A stretch of DNA of 64,000 bases from Algoriphagus oliviformis (lineage in GTDB: Bacteria > Bacteroidota > Bacteroidia > Cytophagales > Cyclobacteriaceae). Shown in pieces: positions 26,803-35,204 of this stretch (positions within the stretch are counted from its first letter, which is position 1; each line of letters starts with the position of its first letter). Location of the stretch: contig NZ_JAFKCT010000002.1 in assembly GCF_017254915.1 (NCBI RefSeq), positions 62,001-126,000 on the forward strand, written 5' to 3'. The position numbers and the translations under genes are program-made. Below the pieces are notes generated by a model. The model was given only the letters and a program-made list of their open reading frames with translations, was not told where the DNA came from and ran no database searches.

Positions 26803-27405
26803 ATGAAATCCGAGAAAAACGACCATGTCAAAGAGCCCGATATTGAATATGGGCTGTACACGTATGCAGACTATCTCACCTGGGAGATGGACGAGATGGT
26901 TGAGCTGATCAAGGGAAAAATATTCAAGCGGGATATTGCAGCCCCGGCGCTGAATCACCAGCGGATTTCCATGCATCTCTCCAATAAGTTCTACAATTTT
27001 CTCAGAGGAAAAACCTGCCAGGTTTTTCATGCGCCATTCGACGTAAGGCTGCCTGTGAAATCAAGAAAGAACCAAGACATCGACACGGTGGTGCAGCCGG
27101 ATATTTGTGTGGTCTGTGATCCGGCCAAGCTGGATGCTGCGGGTTGTCTTGGAGCTCCAGACCTGGTGGTGGAGATCCTTTCACCGGGAAACAACAAGCG
27201 CGAGCTGAAAAACAAGTACGAGGTGTACGAAGAGGCAGGTGTCAGGGAGTACTGGGTCATCCATCCCAACGAGCAGACGCTACTGATCTACTCGCTTGTC
27301 GAAGGGCGATATCAAGCCTCGCGTTTTTTTGTGCCGGGCGATGAAGTCACTTCAGCCTGCCTGCCTAGTTTTTTTCTTGATTTGGAGGAGATTTTTGAAG
27401 AGTAA
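26803..27405 (+). CDS. Uma2 family putative endonuclease (DUF820)
   Basis: The 200-residue protein has the Uma2 pattern: YTYADYLTWE, ELIKGKIF, the metal-binding VQPDICVV near residues 103-110 (Asp of PD-(D/E)XK), and DLVVEILSPGNNKRELKNKY with the EIL...K part of the active site, then EAGVREYWVI. These proteins have a nuclease-like fold but no defined biological target. The gene stands alone, ending 2 bases before the convergent dprA gene. The copy looks intact. Confidence 0.88.
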   Translation: MKSEKNDHVKEPDIEYGLYTYADYLTWEMDEMVELIKGKIFKRDIAAPALNHQRISMHLSNKFYNFLRGKTCQVFHAPFDVRLPVKSRKNQDIDTVVQPDICVVCDPAKLDAAGCLGAPDLVVEILSPGNNKRELKNKYEVYEEAGVREYWVIHPNEQTLLIYSLVEGRYQASRFFVPGDEVTSACLPSFFLDLEEIFEE

Positions 27406-27407
27406 GC

Positions 27408-28535
27408 TTAAAGCAAAAGCTTGAACTTCTTTCCTGGCAGGGACTTGACGATCCCCTCAAACTCCAAGGAAAGAAGCTTGGAGGAAAGCATTCCTAGGGG
27501 GATTTCAGTTTGATGGCTAATCTGGTCGATTTCCGATTCGCCTTTTTCTTGCAAAAGCTTCAAAATCAAGATTTCATCCTCCTCTCTCCCGTTTAGATCG
27601 AGTTTGGCCTTTTTGGCGGATTCTTCTCCAGGTTTGTTCCAAAATAGCGCCTCCGCCACGTCGCCTGGACCGGTATAGATGCCGGCTTTCATCTTTCGGA
27701 TCAGCTGGTTGCACCCTTCAGAAAAGGGCGACTGAAGGTTTCCGGGTACGGCAAAGACCTCCCGATTGTAGCTGTAGGCGATCTCAGCGGTGATGAGCGC
27801 ACCACCTTTTTCGGCTGCCTCGACCACGATCAGCGCATCGGAGAGGCCAGCGATGATGCGGTTTCGGGCGGGGAAGTTGCCGGGTACCATCGTGCTGCCC
27901 GGCGCGTATTCGCTCAGGAGTAGGCCTGTTTCTTGGAGTTGCTCGGCTGTTTTCCTGTGTGCGGCGGGGTAGATCTGTGAGAGCGGGGAGCCCATTACCG
28001 CGACGGTAGGCAGACCGACCTGCAGGGCAGCCCGATGCGCTTCGATGTCTATGCCATAGGCCAGGCCGGACACGATCACCGGCTGATAGGGCAGGAGGTC
28101 TTCGACGATTTTCCGCGTGACAGTCTTGCCATAGCTGGTCGCGGAGCGGGTGCCTACGATTCCTATACTCCGGTCAAAGTTCAGATTTCCATTTCCTTGG
28201 GCAAAGAGCAGAATTGGACCGTCATCTAGGGATTTTAGTCGTTGGGGAAATCCAGGATCTGTCGAAACGAGGATTTGAAAGCCTTTCTTTGTGCAGGTTT
28301 CGATCAGCTCGTCGGCTTTGCGGAGCAGGGATTCTGCCTGTTTTTGGATTTCCAGAAGTTTTTCCCCGACCCGGGGGATTTTGGCGGCCTTCCCTTTTGA
28401 GAGGGTGAAAAAAGCCCTTGCCGAACCGCTGTACGCCACGATAGCCTTGAAGACTCCGGGGCCTATTTTTGGGGCTTGGGAAAGGGCGAGGGCGTAGCGA
28501 AGGTGGTCAGGATCCGTTTCGGGCGTTGAGTTCAT
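27408..28535 (-). CDS. dprA: DNA-processing protein A
   Basis: The 375-residue protein has an N-terminal SAM-like helical region (1-75), the Rossmann-type DprA core with GIVGTRSATSYG, VSGLAYGIDIEAHR and FPARNRIIAGLSDALIVVEA, and a C-terminal winged-helix region (about 315-375). DprA binds incoming single-stranded DNA and loads RecA during natural transformation. The first 29 bases overlap the end of the MerR-type gene in another frame, so translation is coupled to that regulator. Confidence 0.95.
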   Translation of the reverse strand: MNSTPETDPDHLRYALALSQAPKIGPGVFKAIVAYSGSARAFFTLSKGKAAKIPRVGEKLLEIQKQAESLLRKADELIETCTKKGFQILVSTDPGFPQRLKSLDDGPILLFAQGNGNLNFDRSIGIVGTRSATSYGKTVTRKIVEDLLPYQPVIVSGLAYGIDIEAHRAALQVGLPTVAVMGSPLSQIYPAAHRKTAEQLQETGLLLSEYAPGSTMVPGNFPARNRIIAGLSDALIVVEAAEKGGALITAEIAYSYNREVFAVPGNLQSPFSEGCNQLIRKMKAGIYTGPGDVAEALFWNKPGEESAKKAKLDLNGREEDEILILKLLQEKGESEIDQISHQTEIPLGMLSSKLLSLEFEGIVKSLPGKKFKLLL

Positions 28536-28860
28536 TCTTCAGATTGATTAAAAAGTCCTTGATTTCCTGAAGTTTCTGAACTGCTGCCACTTTGTCGAAG
28601 CCCTGGTTTTTGCCCGAAGTGATGACTTCTTGGGCTCCCTGAAGCGTGTACCCTTTTTCCTTCACCAGGTGGTACACATAGCGGATCTTTTGGATGTCGT
28701 CCTTGGTGTAGCGTCGGTTGCCTTTTTTGTCCTTTTTGGGGCGAATGATGTCGAATTCCCCTTCCCAGTACCGAATCAGCGAAGGCGCAACCTTAAACAT
28801 CTCGGCTACTTCTCCGATGGAATGGTATTTCTTCTCTATCTCTCGCTCTTTGTACGGCAC
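28507..28860 (-). CDS. MerR family transcriptional regulator (GTG start)
   Basis: The GTG at 28860 gives a 117-residue protein starting MPYKERE. No in-frame ATG lies upstream of the helix-turn-helix; a TTG at 28881 would add seven residues. The winged HTH is clear (SIGEVAEMFKVAPSLIRYWE, residues 14-33, then NRRYTKDDIQKIRYVYHLV), followed by a short dimerisation helix. It lacks the Cys residues of metal-sensing MerR members. It overlaps dprA by 29 bases, and a 33-bp palindrome lies 20 bases upstream of the GTG. Confidence 0.87.
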   Translation of the reverse strand: MPYKEREIEKKYHSIGEVAEMFKVAPSLIRYWEGEFDIIRPKKDKKGNRRYTKDDIQKIRYVYHLVKEKGYTLQGAQEVITSGKNQGFDKVAAVQKLQEIKDFLINLKNELNARNGS

Positions 28861-28879
28861 AGCAGTATTGGTTAATGTC

Positions 28880-28912
28880 AACCCTCCAAGGGTTTCAAAC
28901 CCTTGGAGGGTT
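28880..28912. repeat. 33-bp near-perfect palindrome upstream of the MerR gene
   Basis: Two perfect 16-base arms (28880-28895 and 28897-28912) flank a single C. The arms contain CCCTCCAAGGGTTT and its complement. There is no proper T-run on either strand, so it is a weak terminator candidate for rsmE. It could be an operator for the MerR-type regulator or a REP-like repeat similar to the palindromes near 58.5 kb. Confidence 0.8.
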
Positions 28913-28988
28913 TTGGTAAATATCTAAGTTAAAAAAATGCTCCGTGACTTCAAGGGATACTTGAAGCTACAGGAAAAAAACGCGCGAT

Positions 28989-29693
28989 TCAGCGGTTTAT
29001 TATCTGCAGCATTTGTACTGCGGCCAGCCCGGCAGTCTCCGTGCGAAGCCGGCTTTTTCCCAGGGAGACGGGCAGAAAGCCATTCTCAAAAGCCTCTTGG
29101 ATTTCTTTGGGGTCAAAGTCCCCTTCCGGCCCGATCAGTATCAGGTACTTTCCGCCAGGCTTAGCCACATCGAAGAGATGGTTTTCATGCGTGTCATCCA
29201 CGTAGGCGATGAACTTTTGGAAATCGTCAAAGCCGTCCGATTTGAAAAGATCTTCGAGTTTCACGGTGGGACTTAGGCTCGGAATCCTATACTTCAGACT
29301 TTGCTTGCAGGCAGAAATGACCTTTTTGAGCAGGCGGTCAGTCTTCAGAAAGCTGCGCTCGGAGTTTGTTGTTTCCAGCAGTGTCAATTCATGAAATCCG
29401 ATTTCGGCGATCTTTTCCACCATCCATTCCATACGGTCTGGGCTTTTGGTAGGAGCGATGGCGAGGTGGATGTGGAATCCGTCCTCCGCCACATCCTCGG
29501 AACTCAGGATCTTTAGAACGGCTTTCTTTGGATTGGCTTCGAAAATCAGCCCCTCGAACACCTGCCCCTTGCCGTTGGTGAGGCGGATGGGGTCCCCCTG
29601 CTTTTTGCGCAGAACCCTCACGAGGTGTTTGGATTCCTCCTCGTCCAGATGGGTGAGGGGGAGGGTGATTGTTTCTTGGAAAAAGAGCTGCAT
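28989..29693 (-). CDS. rsmE: 16S rRNA (uracil(1498)-N3)-methyltransferase
   Basis: The 234-residue protein has an N-terminal PUA-like part (MQLFFQ... with HLVRVLRKKQGDPI) and a SPOUT methyltransferase part with the knot motifs LILIGPEGDFDPKE and LGKSRLRTETAGLAAV. RsmE methylates U1498 in 16S rRNA. It lies between deaD (with a terminator in between) and the MerR-dprA pair, all on the minus strand. Confidence 0.95.
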   Translation of the reverse strand: MQLFFQETITLPLTHLDEEESKHLVRVLRKKQGDPIRLTNGKGQVFEGLIFEANPKKAVLKILSSEDVAEDGFHIHLAIAPTKSPDRMEWMVEKIAEIGFHELTLLETTNSERSFLKTDRLLKKVISACKQSLKYRIPSLSPTVKLEDLFKSDGFDDFQKFIAYVDDTHENHLFDVAKPGGKYLILIGPEGDFDPKEIQEAFENGFLPVSLGKSRLRTETAGLAAVQMLQIINR

Positions 29694-29717
29694 GGAAGGA
29701 AACTGCGGTCAGGACAC

Positions 29718-29747
29718 AAAAAAAGCACATTTCCTTCAGAAATGTGC
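29718..29747 (-). terminator. Terminator after deaD
   Basis: A perfect 9-bp stem (gcacatttc / gaaatgtgc) with a CTTCA loop is followed on the minus strand by seven T, complementary to the A-run at 29718-29724. Confidence 0.86.
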
Positions 29748-29774
29748 CTTTAACCTAATTAACCTTTAACCAAA

Positions 29775-31571
29775 TTAACCTTTTGAAATTTCCATATTTA
29801 CGGCTTTCCCTTTGATCGTGTTGTTCTTCATCACTCGGATCACATGTTCCGCGTCCTTGTTTGGAACGTCCACGAAGGAGAAGTTGTCGAAGATGTCGAT
29901 GCCACCGATGCTTCTGCCTGGTACTCCAGTCTCACCGGCGATGGCGCCTACGATGTCGTTTGGACGGATGCGGTCTCTGTTGCCCAGGTTCAGGAACAAG
30001 CGGGTCATGTTGGCCTCGCGGGTTCTTTCCTCTCTAGGGCCACGGTTTTCCCCTCTGTCGGAGAATCTTCCGCCTCTTTCGAAACGGTCACCGCGTCCTT
30101 CGCCTCTTTCGAAGCGATCACCACGGCCAAATCTGCCAGCACCACGCTCTCCACGCTCACCACGTCCGAATCGATCTCTGCCGCCTTCTCTGTTGCCAAA
30201 GTCGCGTCCTCCGTCTCTTCTGCGATCTCCGTAGGTTTCGATGCCGAAGTCTTGCTCTTTGAGCTCCTTCAGGGTCTCGCCCATGTTCATTTTGATCAAG
30301 CCCAAAGCGACTTGCTCGATGCTGAGTCCTTCAGCCAGCATTTGGCCGATGGTAGCTTCGAAGTGTTGGTTGTCTTCCTCGTTGGAAAGCGCGCGATAGA
30401 CGTCTTTCACCAGCTGGGCTTTCTTCAGCTCTACCAATTCCGCCACGGATGGAGGAGTCATTTTTGCGATGGTCGCCTTGGTATAGCGCTCAAGATCTCT
30501 GAGCTTCATCGACTCTCTGCGGCCGGTGATGAAAGTGATCGCAGTACCGGATTTGCCTGCACGACCGGTACGGCCGATTCGGTGTACGTAATATTCTTCG
30601 TCCAGCGGAATGTCGTAGTTGAATACCGCCTCTACATTGTCCACGTCGATCCCACGGGCAGCTACGTCGGTAGCGACCAGTACGGAACAAAGTCCCTTGC
30701 GGAATTTGCCCATTACTTTGTCTCTTTGTGCCTGGGAAAGGTCGCCGTGAAGAGCCTCAGCCAAGATGCCTCTGGCACCCAAAGATTCGGTCACCTCGTC
30801 GGTCATTCGCTTGGTGTTACAGAACACCACGCTGAGCGCATAGTTGTTGATGTTCATCAAGCGGGCCATGAGCTCCATCTTCAGGGATGGCTTCACTTCA
30901 TAGTACACCTGCTCGATGCGGGATACCGTCAGTTCTTTCTTGGCGACTTTGATGATTTCTGGCTCAGTTTGATACTTTTTGGTCAAGTCCATGATAGGCT
31001 TGGCCATAGTAGCGGAGAAGAAGACAGTCTGTCTCTCTTCCGGCATCTCCTGAAGGATCGCCTCGATGTCGTCTCTGAAGCCCATGTCCAGCATCTCATC
31101 GGCCTCGTCGAGGACGATGATGCCGACGTTGTCCAGCTTCAGTGTGCCTCTGCTCATGTGGTCTTGCACACGGCCAGGAGTACCCACCACGATCTGCACG
31201 CCCTTTTTCAGGATGCGGATCTGCTTGTCGATGGACTCGCCGCCGTAGATGGCCACGGAGTTGATGGCGCGGTGGTGCTTGGCAAGTTTTTGGATTTCTC
31301 CCTCTACCTGAACGGCAAGTTCGCGGGTAGGGCAGAGGATGATCGCCTGGGGCTTGTTGAAGTCAGGATCGACCAGGTCGATGATAGGGATGGCAAAAGC
31401 TGCGGTCTTACCGGTACCAGTCTGAGCCTGGCCGATGACGTCGCGTCCTTCGAGGACAAATGGGATAGCTTGTGCTTGGATTGGGGAAGGAGTGGTAAAG
31501 CCCATCTCTTCCACGGCCCGCAAGATTTCTTCCGAAATCCCCAGGTCTGAGAATTTTACAGTGTTTTCCAT
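29775..31571 (-). CDS. deaD: DEAD-box RNA helicase with Arg/Gly-rich linker and C-terminal RNA-binding domain
   Basis: The 598-residue protein has all core helicase motifs: Q-motif FTTPSPIQAQAIP, Walker A AQTGTGKT (residues 49-56), PTRELA, DEAD in VLDEADEML, SAT, and HRIGRTGRAG. A long RGG/DRF-rich linker (about residues 445-515) and a DbpA/RRM-like C-terminal domain (about 520-598) follow, as in CsdA/DeaD-type helicases acting on rRNA and structured mRNA. The leader of about 95 bases from a consensus promoter fits a cold-responsive gene, which is an inference. Confidence 0.95.
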   Translation of the reverse strand: MENTVKFSDLGISEEILRAVEEMGFTTPSPIQAQAIPFVLEGRDVIGQAQTGTGKTAAFAIPIIDLVDPDFNKPQAIILCPTRELAVQVEGEIQKLAKHHRAINSVAIYGGESIDKQIRILKKGVQIVVGTPGRVQDHMSRGTLKLDNVGIIVLDEADEMLDMGFRDDIEAILQEMPEERQTVFFSATMAKPIMDLTKKYQTEPEIIKVAKKELTVSRIEQVYYEVKPSLKMELMARLMNINNYALSVVFCNTKRMTDEVTESLGARGILAEALHGDLSQAQRDKVMGKFRKGLCSVLVATDVAARGIDVDNVEAVFNYDIPLDEEYYVHRIGRTGRAGKSGTAITFITGRRESMKLRDLERYTKATIAKMTPPSVAELVELKKAQLVKDVYRALSNEEDNQHFEATIGQMLAEGLSIEQVALGLIKMNMGETLKELKEQDFGIETYGDRRRDGGRDFGNREGGRDRFGRGERGERGAGRFGRGDRFERGEGRGDRFERGGRFSDRGENRGPREERTREANMTRLFLNLGNRDRIRPNDIVGAIAGETGVPGRSIGGIDIFDNFSFVDVPNKDAEHVIRVMKNNTIKGKAVNMEISKG

Positions 31572-32023
31572 GAATGTTTCCTTACTTTTCTTGCCATGTT
31601 ATCCTAAATCCCAGACAAGCGACAGTAAGGATTCACGGCTCGAAAAATTTCTATGTCAAAATTGACGGTGCAAAAGTAGGATTAATAATTTGGAAATCCA
31701 AGATAGGCTTCGATCTTTTTAGAATATTCGATAGAATTCGGCCGATTAGGGCGAAAAAAATTTGGCGAAGGTAAGGAAGTTGGGAGGTTTGGAAGTAGGA
31801 AGTTTGTCAAGAATTGGACACTTCGACAAGCTCAGTTCAAGAATTGGAAGATTTTAGAATTGAAAAATTGTTTTGCGACCTCACCCCTTTTTTAGGCGCA
31901 ATTTGCCACAAAGACTAAAGCCAACAAGTTTTTTTAGAGGAGCTTGTAGTCCAAAATGCTGAAAGTAGATCTGTTCTATCGTTCAGCTCGTACCTCAAAA
32001 ATCACAAATCATATATACGCCAA
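31572..32023. other. 452-bp intergenic region with the deaD promoter and leader
   Basis: This holds the deaD leader and promoter up to about 31701. From about 31780 to 32020 it has repeat-like words, including CTTCGACAAGCTCAG at 31821-31835 and a GCTGAA...TTCAGC hairpin (31959-31987) that resembles one at 37513-37543. I see no gene or terminator for the transporter gene that ends at 32024. Confidence 0.6.
31671..31701 (-). promoter_or_regulatory. deaD promoter
   Basis: On the minus strand TTG (31701-31699), a 20-base spacer and TACTTTTG (31678-31671) match the Bacteroidota consensus exactly. The transcript would start near 31665, giving a leader of about 95 bases before the ATG at 31571. Confidence 0.7.
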
Positions 32024-32815
32024 TCAGAGAAACGACCTGTCGGCACTTGCCTCCTTCATCATTTCTTCGGAGAGTTCTTTGCCCAAGTATCGGTCGATCA
32101 GCCCGTGTCCCAGATAAAGCAGGGGCGTGAGGATGACGGCGATGGTGAACTTGTAGATGTAGTTGATGATGCCCACGGCGACGATTTGGCTCAGGCTCCA
32201 GTTGCCAAAAACATAGAAGGCGATCCCCAACACCACGAAGGAGTCGATAAATTGGGACACGAGCGTCGACCCCGTGGCCCTCAGCCAGATCATGCGGTGA
32301 CCGGTGACAGCACGGAGCTTTTGGAAGACAAAGACATCCACCAGCTGTCCGAGCAAAAAAGCGGTCAGCGAACCGATGATGATGCCCAAGCCTTGGCGAA
32401 AAATCGTGTTGAAGGCGTAGTCAATGTCAAAGCTTTCGCCGCTCGGGGTTTGCCCGTTGACTTCGATCCAGAATTCCGCGGGGACGAGGACGGTCACCAC
32501 GCTGATCACCAAAAACACATAAGCGATCAGTCCGGCGGTGATAAAGCTGATCTTCCGCACGCCCTTTTTGCCAAAATACTCATTGATGATATCGGTGGTG
32601 ATGAATACGACTGGCCAGATCACCACGCCTGCGGTGAGGTTGAAATCCAGCACATATTCCCCGAAAAAAGTCCAGTTGACAGGATTGATGCCCATGGTCT
32701 TTTCCGCGGAAAAGATCTTCACGCCGATGATCTCGGCCAGGATGGCGTTGGTCAGGAAGATGGCGCTGAGGATGATGAAGAGGTTGGTCTTTCGGCTTTG
32801 CTGGGTCTTATCCAT
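32024..32815 (-). CDS. Queuosine precursor transporter (DUF165/YhhQ family)
   Basis: The ATG at 32815 gives a 263-residue protein with about six membrane helices. Landmarks are FLTNAILAEIIGVKIF, DIINEYFGKKGVRK near residue 75-88, the GSLTAFLLGQLVDVFVF helix, and GSTLVSQFIDSFVVLGIAF. YhhQ-type proteins import queuosine precursors (preQ0/preQ1 or queuine) for tRNA modification. It overlaps the end of the RNase Z gene by 8 bases, so the two are coupled. A longer in-frame start at 32890 lies inside RNase Z and was rejected. Confidence 0.9.
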   Translation of the reverse strand: MDKTQQSRKTNLFIILSAIFLTNAILAEIIGVKIFSAEKTMGINPVNWTFFGEYVLDFNLTAGVVIWPVVFITTDIINEYFGKKGVRKISFITAGLIAYVFLVISVVTVLVPAEFWIEVNGQTPSGESFDIDYAFNTIFRQGLGIIIGSLTAFLLGQLVDVFVFQKLRAVTGHRMIWLRATGSTLVSQFIDSFVVLGIAFYVFGNWSLSQIVAVGIINYIYKFTIAVILTPLLYLGHGLIDRYLGKELSEEMMKEASADRSFL

Positions 32816-33740
32816 TGGGGGGCAGGATTGCGTAGGTTTTTCCCTCCTCGCTAAGCTCGGCATCCGCAAAAACAGCCTTAGCTTCTCCAAGCATGGCTTC
32901 CAGGTCGACGTATCGGGAGGAAAAGTGACCTAAGATAAGGGATTTCGCCTGGATCAAGGTGGCGATTTCCGCGGCCTGTCGGGCGGTGCTATGAAAGGTC
33001 ACTGCCGCCCGCTCCACTTCAGATTCCATAAAGGTGGACTCGTGGTACAGCAGCGTCGGCTGATCCAGGTAGTGCACCAGTCGGGGCTCGTAGCAGGTGT
33101 CGGAGCAAAAGGCATAGCTTCTGAGCGGAGGATGCGGATGGGTGTAGTCCTCCAGCCTATAGACGTTGCCGTCGGGATCTGTGTATTCCTGCCCTTTTCT
33201 GAGGCTTTGGATGGCGGCCAGCGGAATCTTTTTTTCTTGGAGTTTTTCTTTGACGAGGCTTCGCAGCCCTTCTTTTTCCCTGATCAAAAAGCCGGTAGTC
33301 GGCAGGCGATGGGTGAGGGGGAAGCTGTGGACCGTAAATCTGGGATGGTCTAGCAGGAGACGAAGCCCATCCGCTTGGGTCTCAACAAACGTGAGCGGAT
33401 AGGTCAGTTTGGTGTTGCTCCAGCGAAATTGGGTGGTGATGATCTCGTCCAGCCCTTTTGGGCCAAAGATCGTCAGCGGCTTGGTGCGCTTCGATAGGTT
33501 GTAGCTGGACAGGATTCCCATCAGGCCCAGGTAGTGGTCCCCGTGCAGGTGGGAGATGAAGATGTGGGAGATGGCGGAGGATCTGACTTTGAATCTCCGC
33601 ATCTGTATCTGCGTGCCTTCCCCACAGTCTATCAATAAACACGCCTGCCCAAATCTGACGACTTGGGCAGTGTGGTTTCTTCCATGTACGGGAATGGAAG
33701 AAGTGTTTCCTAGGATGGTGACTTCGAAATCGGGTATCAA
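32808..33740 (-). CDS. rnz: Ribonuclease Z
   Basis: The 310-residue metallo-beta-lactamase-fold protein has the zinc motif SHLHGDH (His64, His66, Asp68, His69), an early block GRNHTAQVVRF...LIDCGEGTQIQMRR, the later ligands in CSDTCYEP and LGHFSSRY, and HESTF. It matures tRNA 3' ends. The start ATG overlaps the STAS gene stop by 4 bases (ATGA) and the end overlaps the transporter gene, so three tightly coupled genes run on the minus strand. Confidence 0.95.
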   Translation of the reverse strand: MIPDFEVTILGNTSSIPVHGRNHTAQVVRFGQACLLIDCGEGTQIQMRRFKVRSSAISHIFISHLHGDHYLGLMGILSSYNLSKRTKPLTIFGPKGLDEIITTQFRWSNTKLTYPLTFVETQADGLRLLLDHPRFTVHSFPLTHRLPTTGFLIREKEGLRSLVKEKLQEKKIPLAAIQSLRKGQEYTDPDGNVYRLEDYTHPHPPLRSYAFCSDTCYEPRLVHYLDQPTLLYHESTFMESEVERAAVTFHSTARQAAEIATLIQAKSLILGHFSSRYVDLEAMLGEAKAVFADAELSEEGKTYAILPPNG

Positions 33741-34114
33741 ACCGCCTCTTCGTCTTCGCCTCCCTCGATTTCGTGCATGAAGATCGCCTCACCGGCTTCC
33801 TCCAGCGTGCTCACCAGGTTTAGCTTTTTGTCCAGCATGGAGATCTTGAGAAGCTTCATCACGTGGTCTTGCACGCCTGCGATGACGAAGATGCCTCCGC
33901 TGCGGCCAAACTCCCGGTCACCCACCAATAGGGCGCTCAGTCCGCTGGAGTCCACATATTTGACTTGGCTCATGTCCAGGACGATGTTGGAGTAGCCCTC
34001 TGCATGGATAGTCAGCAGCTCGGACTTCAACTTGGGAGCCAGCAGGGAGTCGATCTTTTCCTCAAGGGGAGTGAAGACCACATACTGCTCTTTTTTATCG
34101 ATGGTGTATTTCAT
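33737..34114 (-). CDS. STAS-domain anti-sigma-factor antagonist-like protein
   Basis: The 125-residue protein is a single STAS domain with the conserved phosphorylation loop KYVDSSGLSALL near residues 52-63, as in SpoIIAA/RsbV. Such proteins bind an anti-sigma kinase when unphosphorylated. An acidic tail (EGGEDEEA) is unusual. No anti-sigma kinase gene is nearby. Its coupling to RNase Z is a context seen in Bacteroidota, but the functional link is unclear. Confidence 0.88.
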   Translation of the reverse strand: MKYTIDKKEQYVVFTPLEEKIDSLLAPKLKSELLTIHAEGYSNIVLDMSQVKYVDSSGLSALLVGDREFGRSGGIFVIAGVQDHVMKLLKISMLDKKLNLVSTLEEAGEAIFMHEIEGGEDEEAV

Positions 34115-34204
34115 GTGTTTAGGTTTGTTTAATGGCGCTTGGGATCTCGGAGGTTTTGCCAGATGTCTCGGCTTTTGCCTTGCCTGATTTCAAGCGTGTT
34201 GGGT

Positions 34205-35146
34205 TTAGCGGGCCAGGTGTGCCAGGATCGCTTTTTCTATTCTGTTTTCGATGTTTTCGGTTTCCGCTTTGACGAAGGTTTCTCCGGTGATTTTTTCGAA
34301 GAGCTCAATATAGCGATCCGAGATGCTTTCTACAATTTCGTCGCTCATTTCCGGTACGGTCTGTCCGTCTTTGCCCTGAAATCCGTTGGAAATCAGCCAC
34401 TGGCGTACAAACTCCTTGGAAAGCTGCTTCTGAGGCAGGCCTTTTTCCTGGTTTTCGGCATAGCCCTCCGCATAGAAATAGCGGGAGGAGTCCGGCGTGT
34501 GGATCTCGTCGATGAGGAGGATCTCGTCGCCAAACTTGCCAAACTCATACTTCGTATCCACGAGAATCAGGCCTTTTTCCGCTGCCATTTCTTGTCCACG
34601 CTGGAAGAGCGCTCGGGTGTATTTTTCCAAGATTACATAGTCCGCCTCGCTCACGATGCCTTTGGCGAGGATGTCCTCTCTGGAGATGTCTTCATCGTGG
34701 CCTTCGGAAGCTTTGGTGGTGGGGGTGATGATCGGCTCGGGGAGTTGGTCGTTTTCTTTTAGCCCTTCGGGCAAAGCTACCCCGCAGAGCATTCTTTTCC
34801 CGGCTTTGTATTCTCTGGCCGCATGGCCTGCGAGATAGCCGCGGATGACCATTTCGACCTTGAATGGCTCGCATCGCTTGCCGATGGTCACGCTGGGATC
34901 AGGGGTGGCAGTCACCCAGTTTGGGACGATGTCGGAGGTCGCTTGGAGAAAACCAGCGGCGATCTGGTTGAGCACTTGGCCTTTGAAGGGGATAGGTCGG
35001 GGCAGGACTACGTCAAAAGCGGAGATGCGGTCGGAAGCGACCACGACCAGCTCCTGGTCAAACATGTAGACGTCACGTACTTTTCCTTTGTAAAAACCCA
35101 CTTGTCCGGGAAAATTGAAATGGGTTTCCTTGATGGCTTGGCTCAT
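34205..35146 (-). CDS. purC: Phosphoribosylaminoimidazole-succinocarboxamide synthase
   Basis: The 313-residue protein has the SAICAR synthetase landmarks GKVRDVY near residue 22, [21 protein letters not shown]-like [42 protein letters not shown] and KEFVRQWL. It joins aspartate to CAIR in purine synthesis. It is the long (about 300-residue) form of the family. It lies upstream of STAS-rnz on the same strand with 90 bases between, and 58 bases after the YwqK-type gene. Confidence 0.96.
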   Translation of the reverse strand: MSQAIKETHFNFPGQVGFYKGKVRDVYMFDQELVVVASDRISAFDVVLPRPIPFKGQVLNQIAAGFLQATSDIVPNWVTATPDPSVTIGKRCEPFKVEMVIRGYLAGHAAREYKAGKRMLCGVALPEGLKENDQLPEPIITPTTKASEGHDEDISREDILAKGIVSEADYVILEKYTRALFQRGQEMAAEKGLILVDTKYEFGKFGDEILLIDEIHTPDSSRYFYAEGYAENQEKGLPQKQLSKEFVRQWLISNGFQGKDGQTVPEMSDEIVESISDRYIELFEKITGETFVKAETENIENRIEKAILAHLAR

Positions 35147-35204
35147 TTGAAAATCGTTTCGGCAAAAATAGAAAAAGGACTTTCCTCTGCCTTAGACTTG
35201 GGTT

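Noticed and set aside
29844..31550. 568-codon open frame on the plus strand opposite deaD
   Set aside because: It mirrors the coding frame of a clear DEAD-box helicase and has low-complexity Ser/Val/Asp-rich translation. It is a codon-bias shadow.
31959..31987. GCTGAA...TTCAGC hairpin resembling one at 37513-37543 as a mobile element
   Set aside because: The two copies are only about 30 bases long with gaps, and no target duplication or further conserved sequence is seen around them.
32816..32890. Extended N-terminus of the queuosine-precursor transporter
   Set aside because: The extra 25 codons lie inside the RNase Z gene and read as a charged stretch not expected before the first helix. 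The ATG at 32815 fits better.
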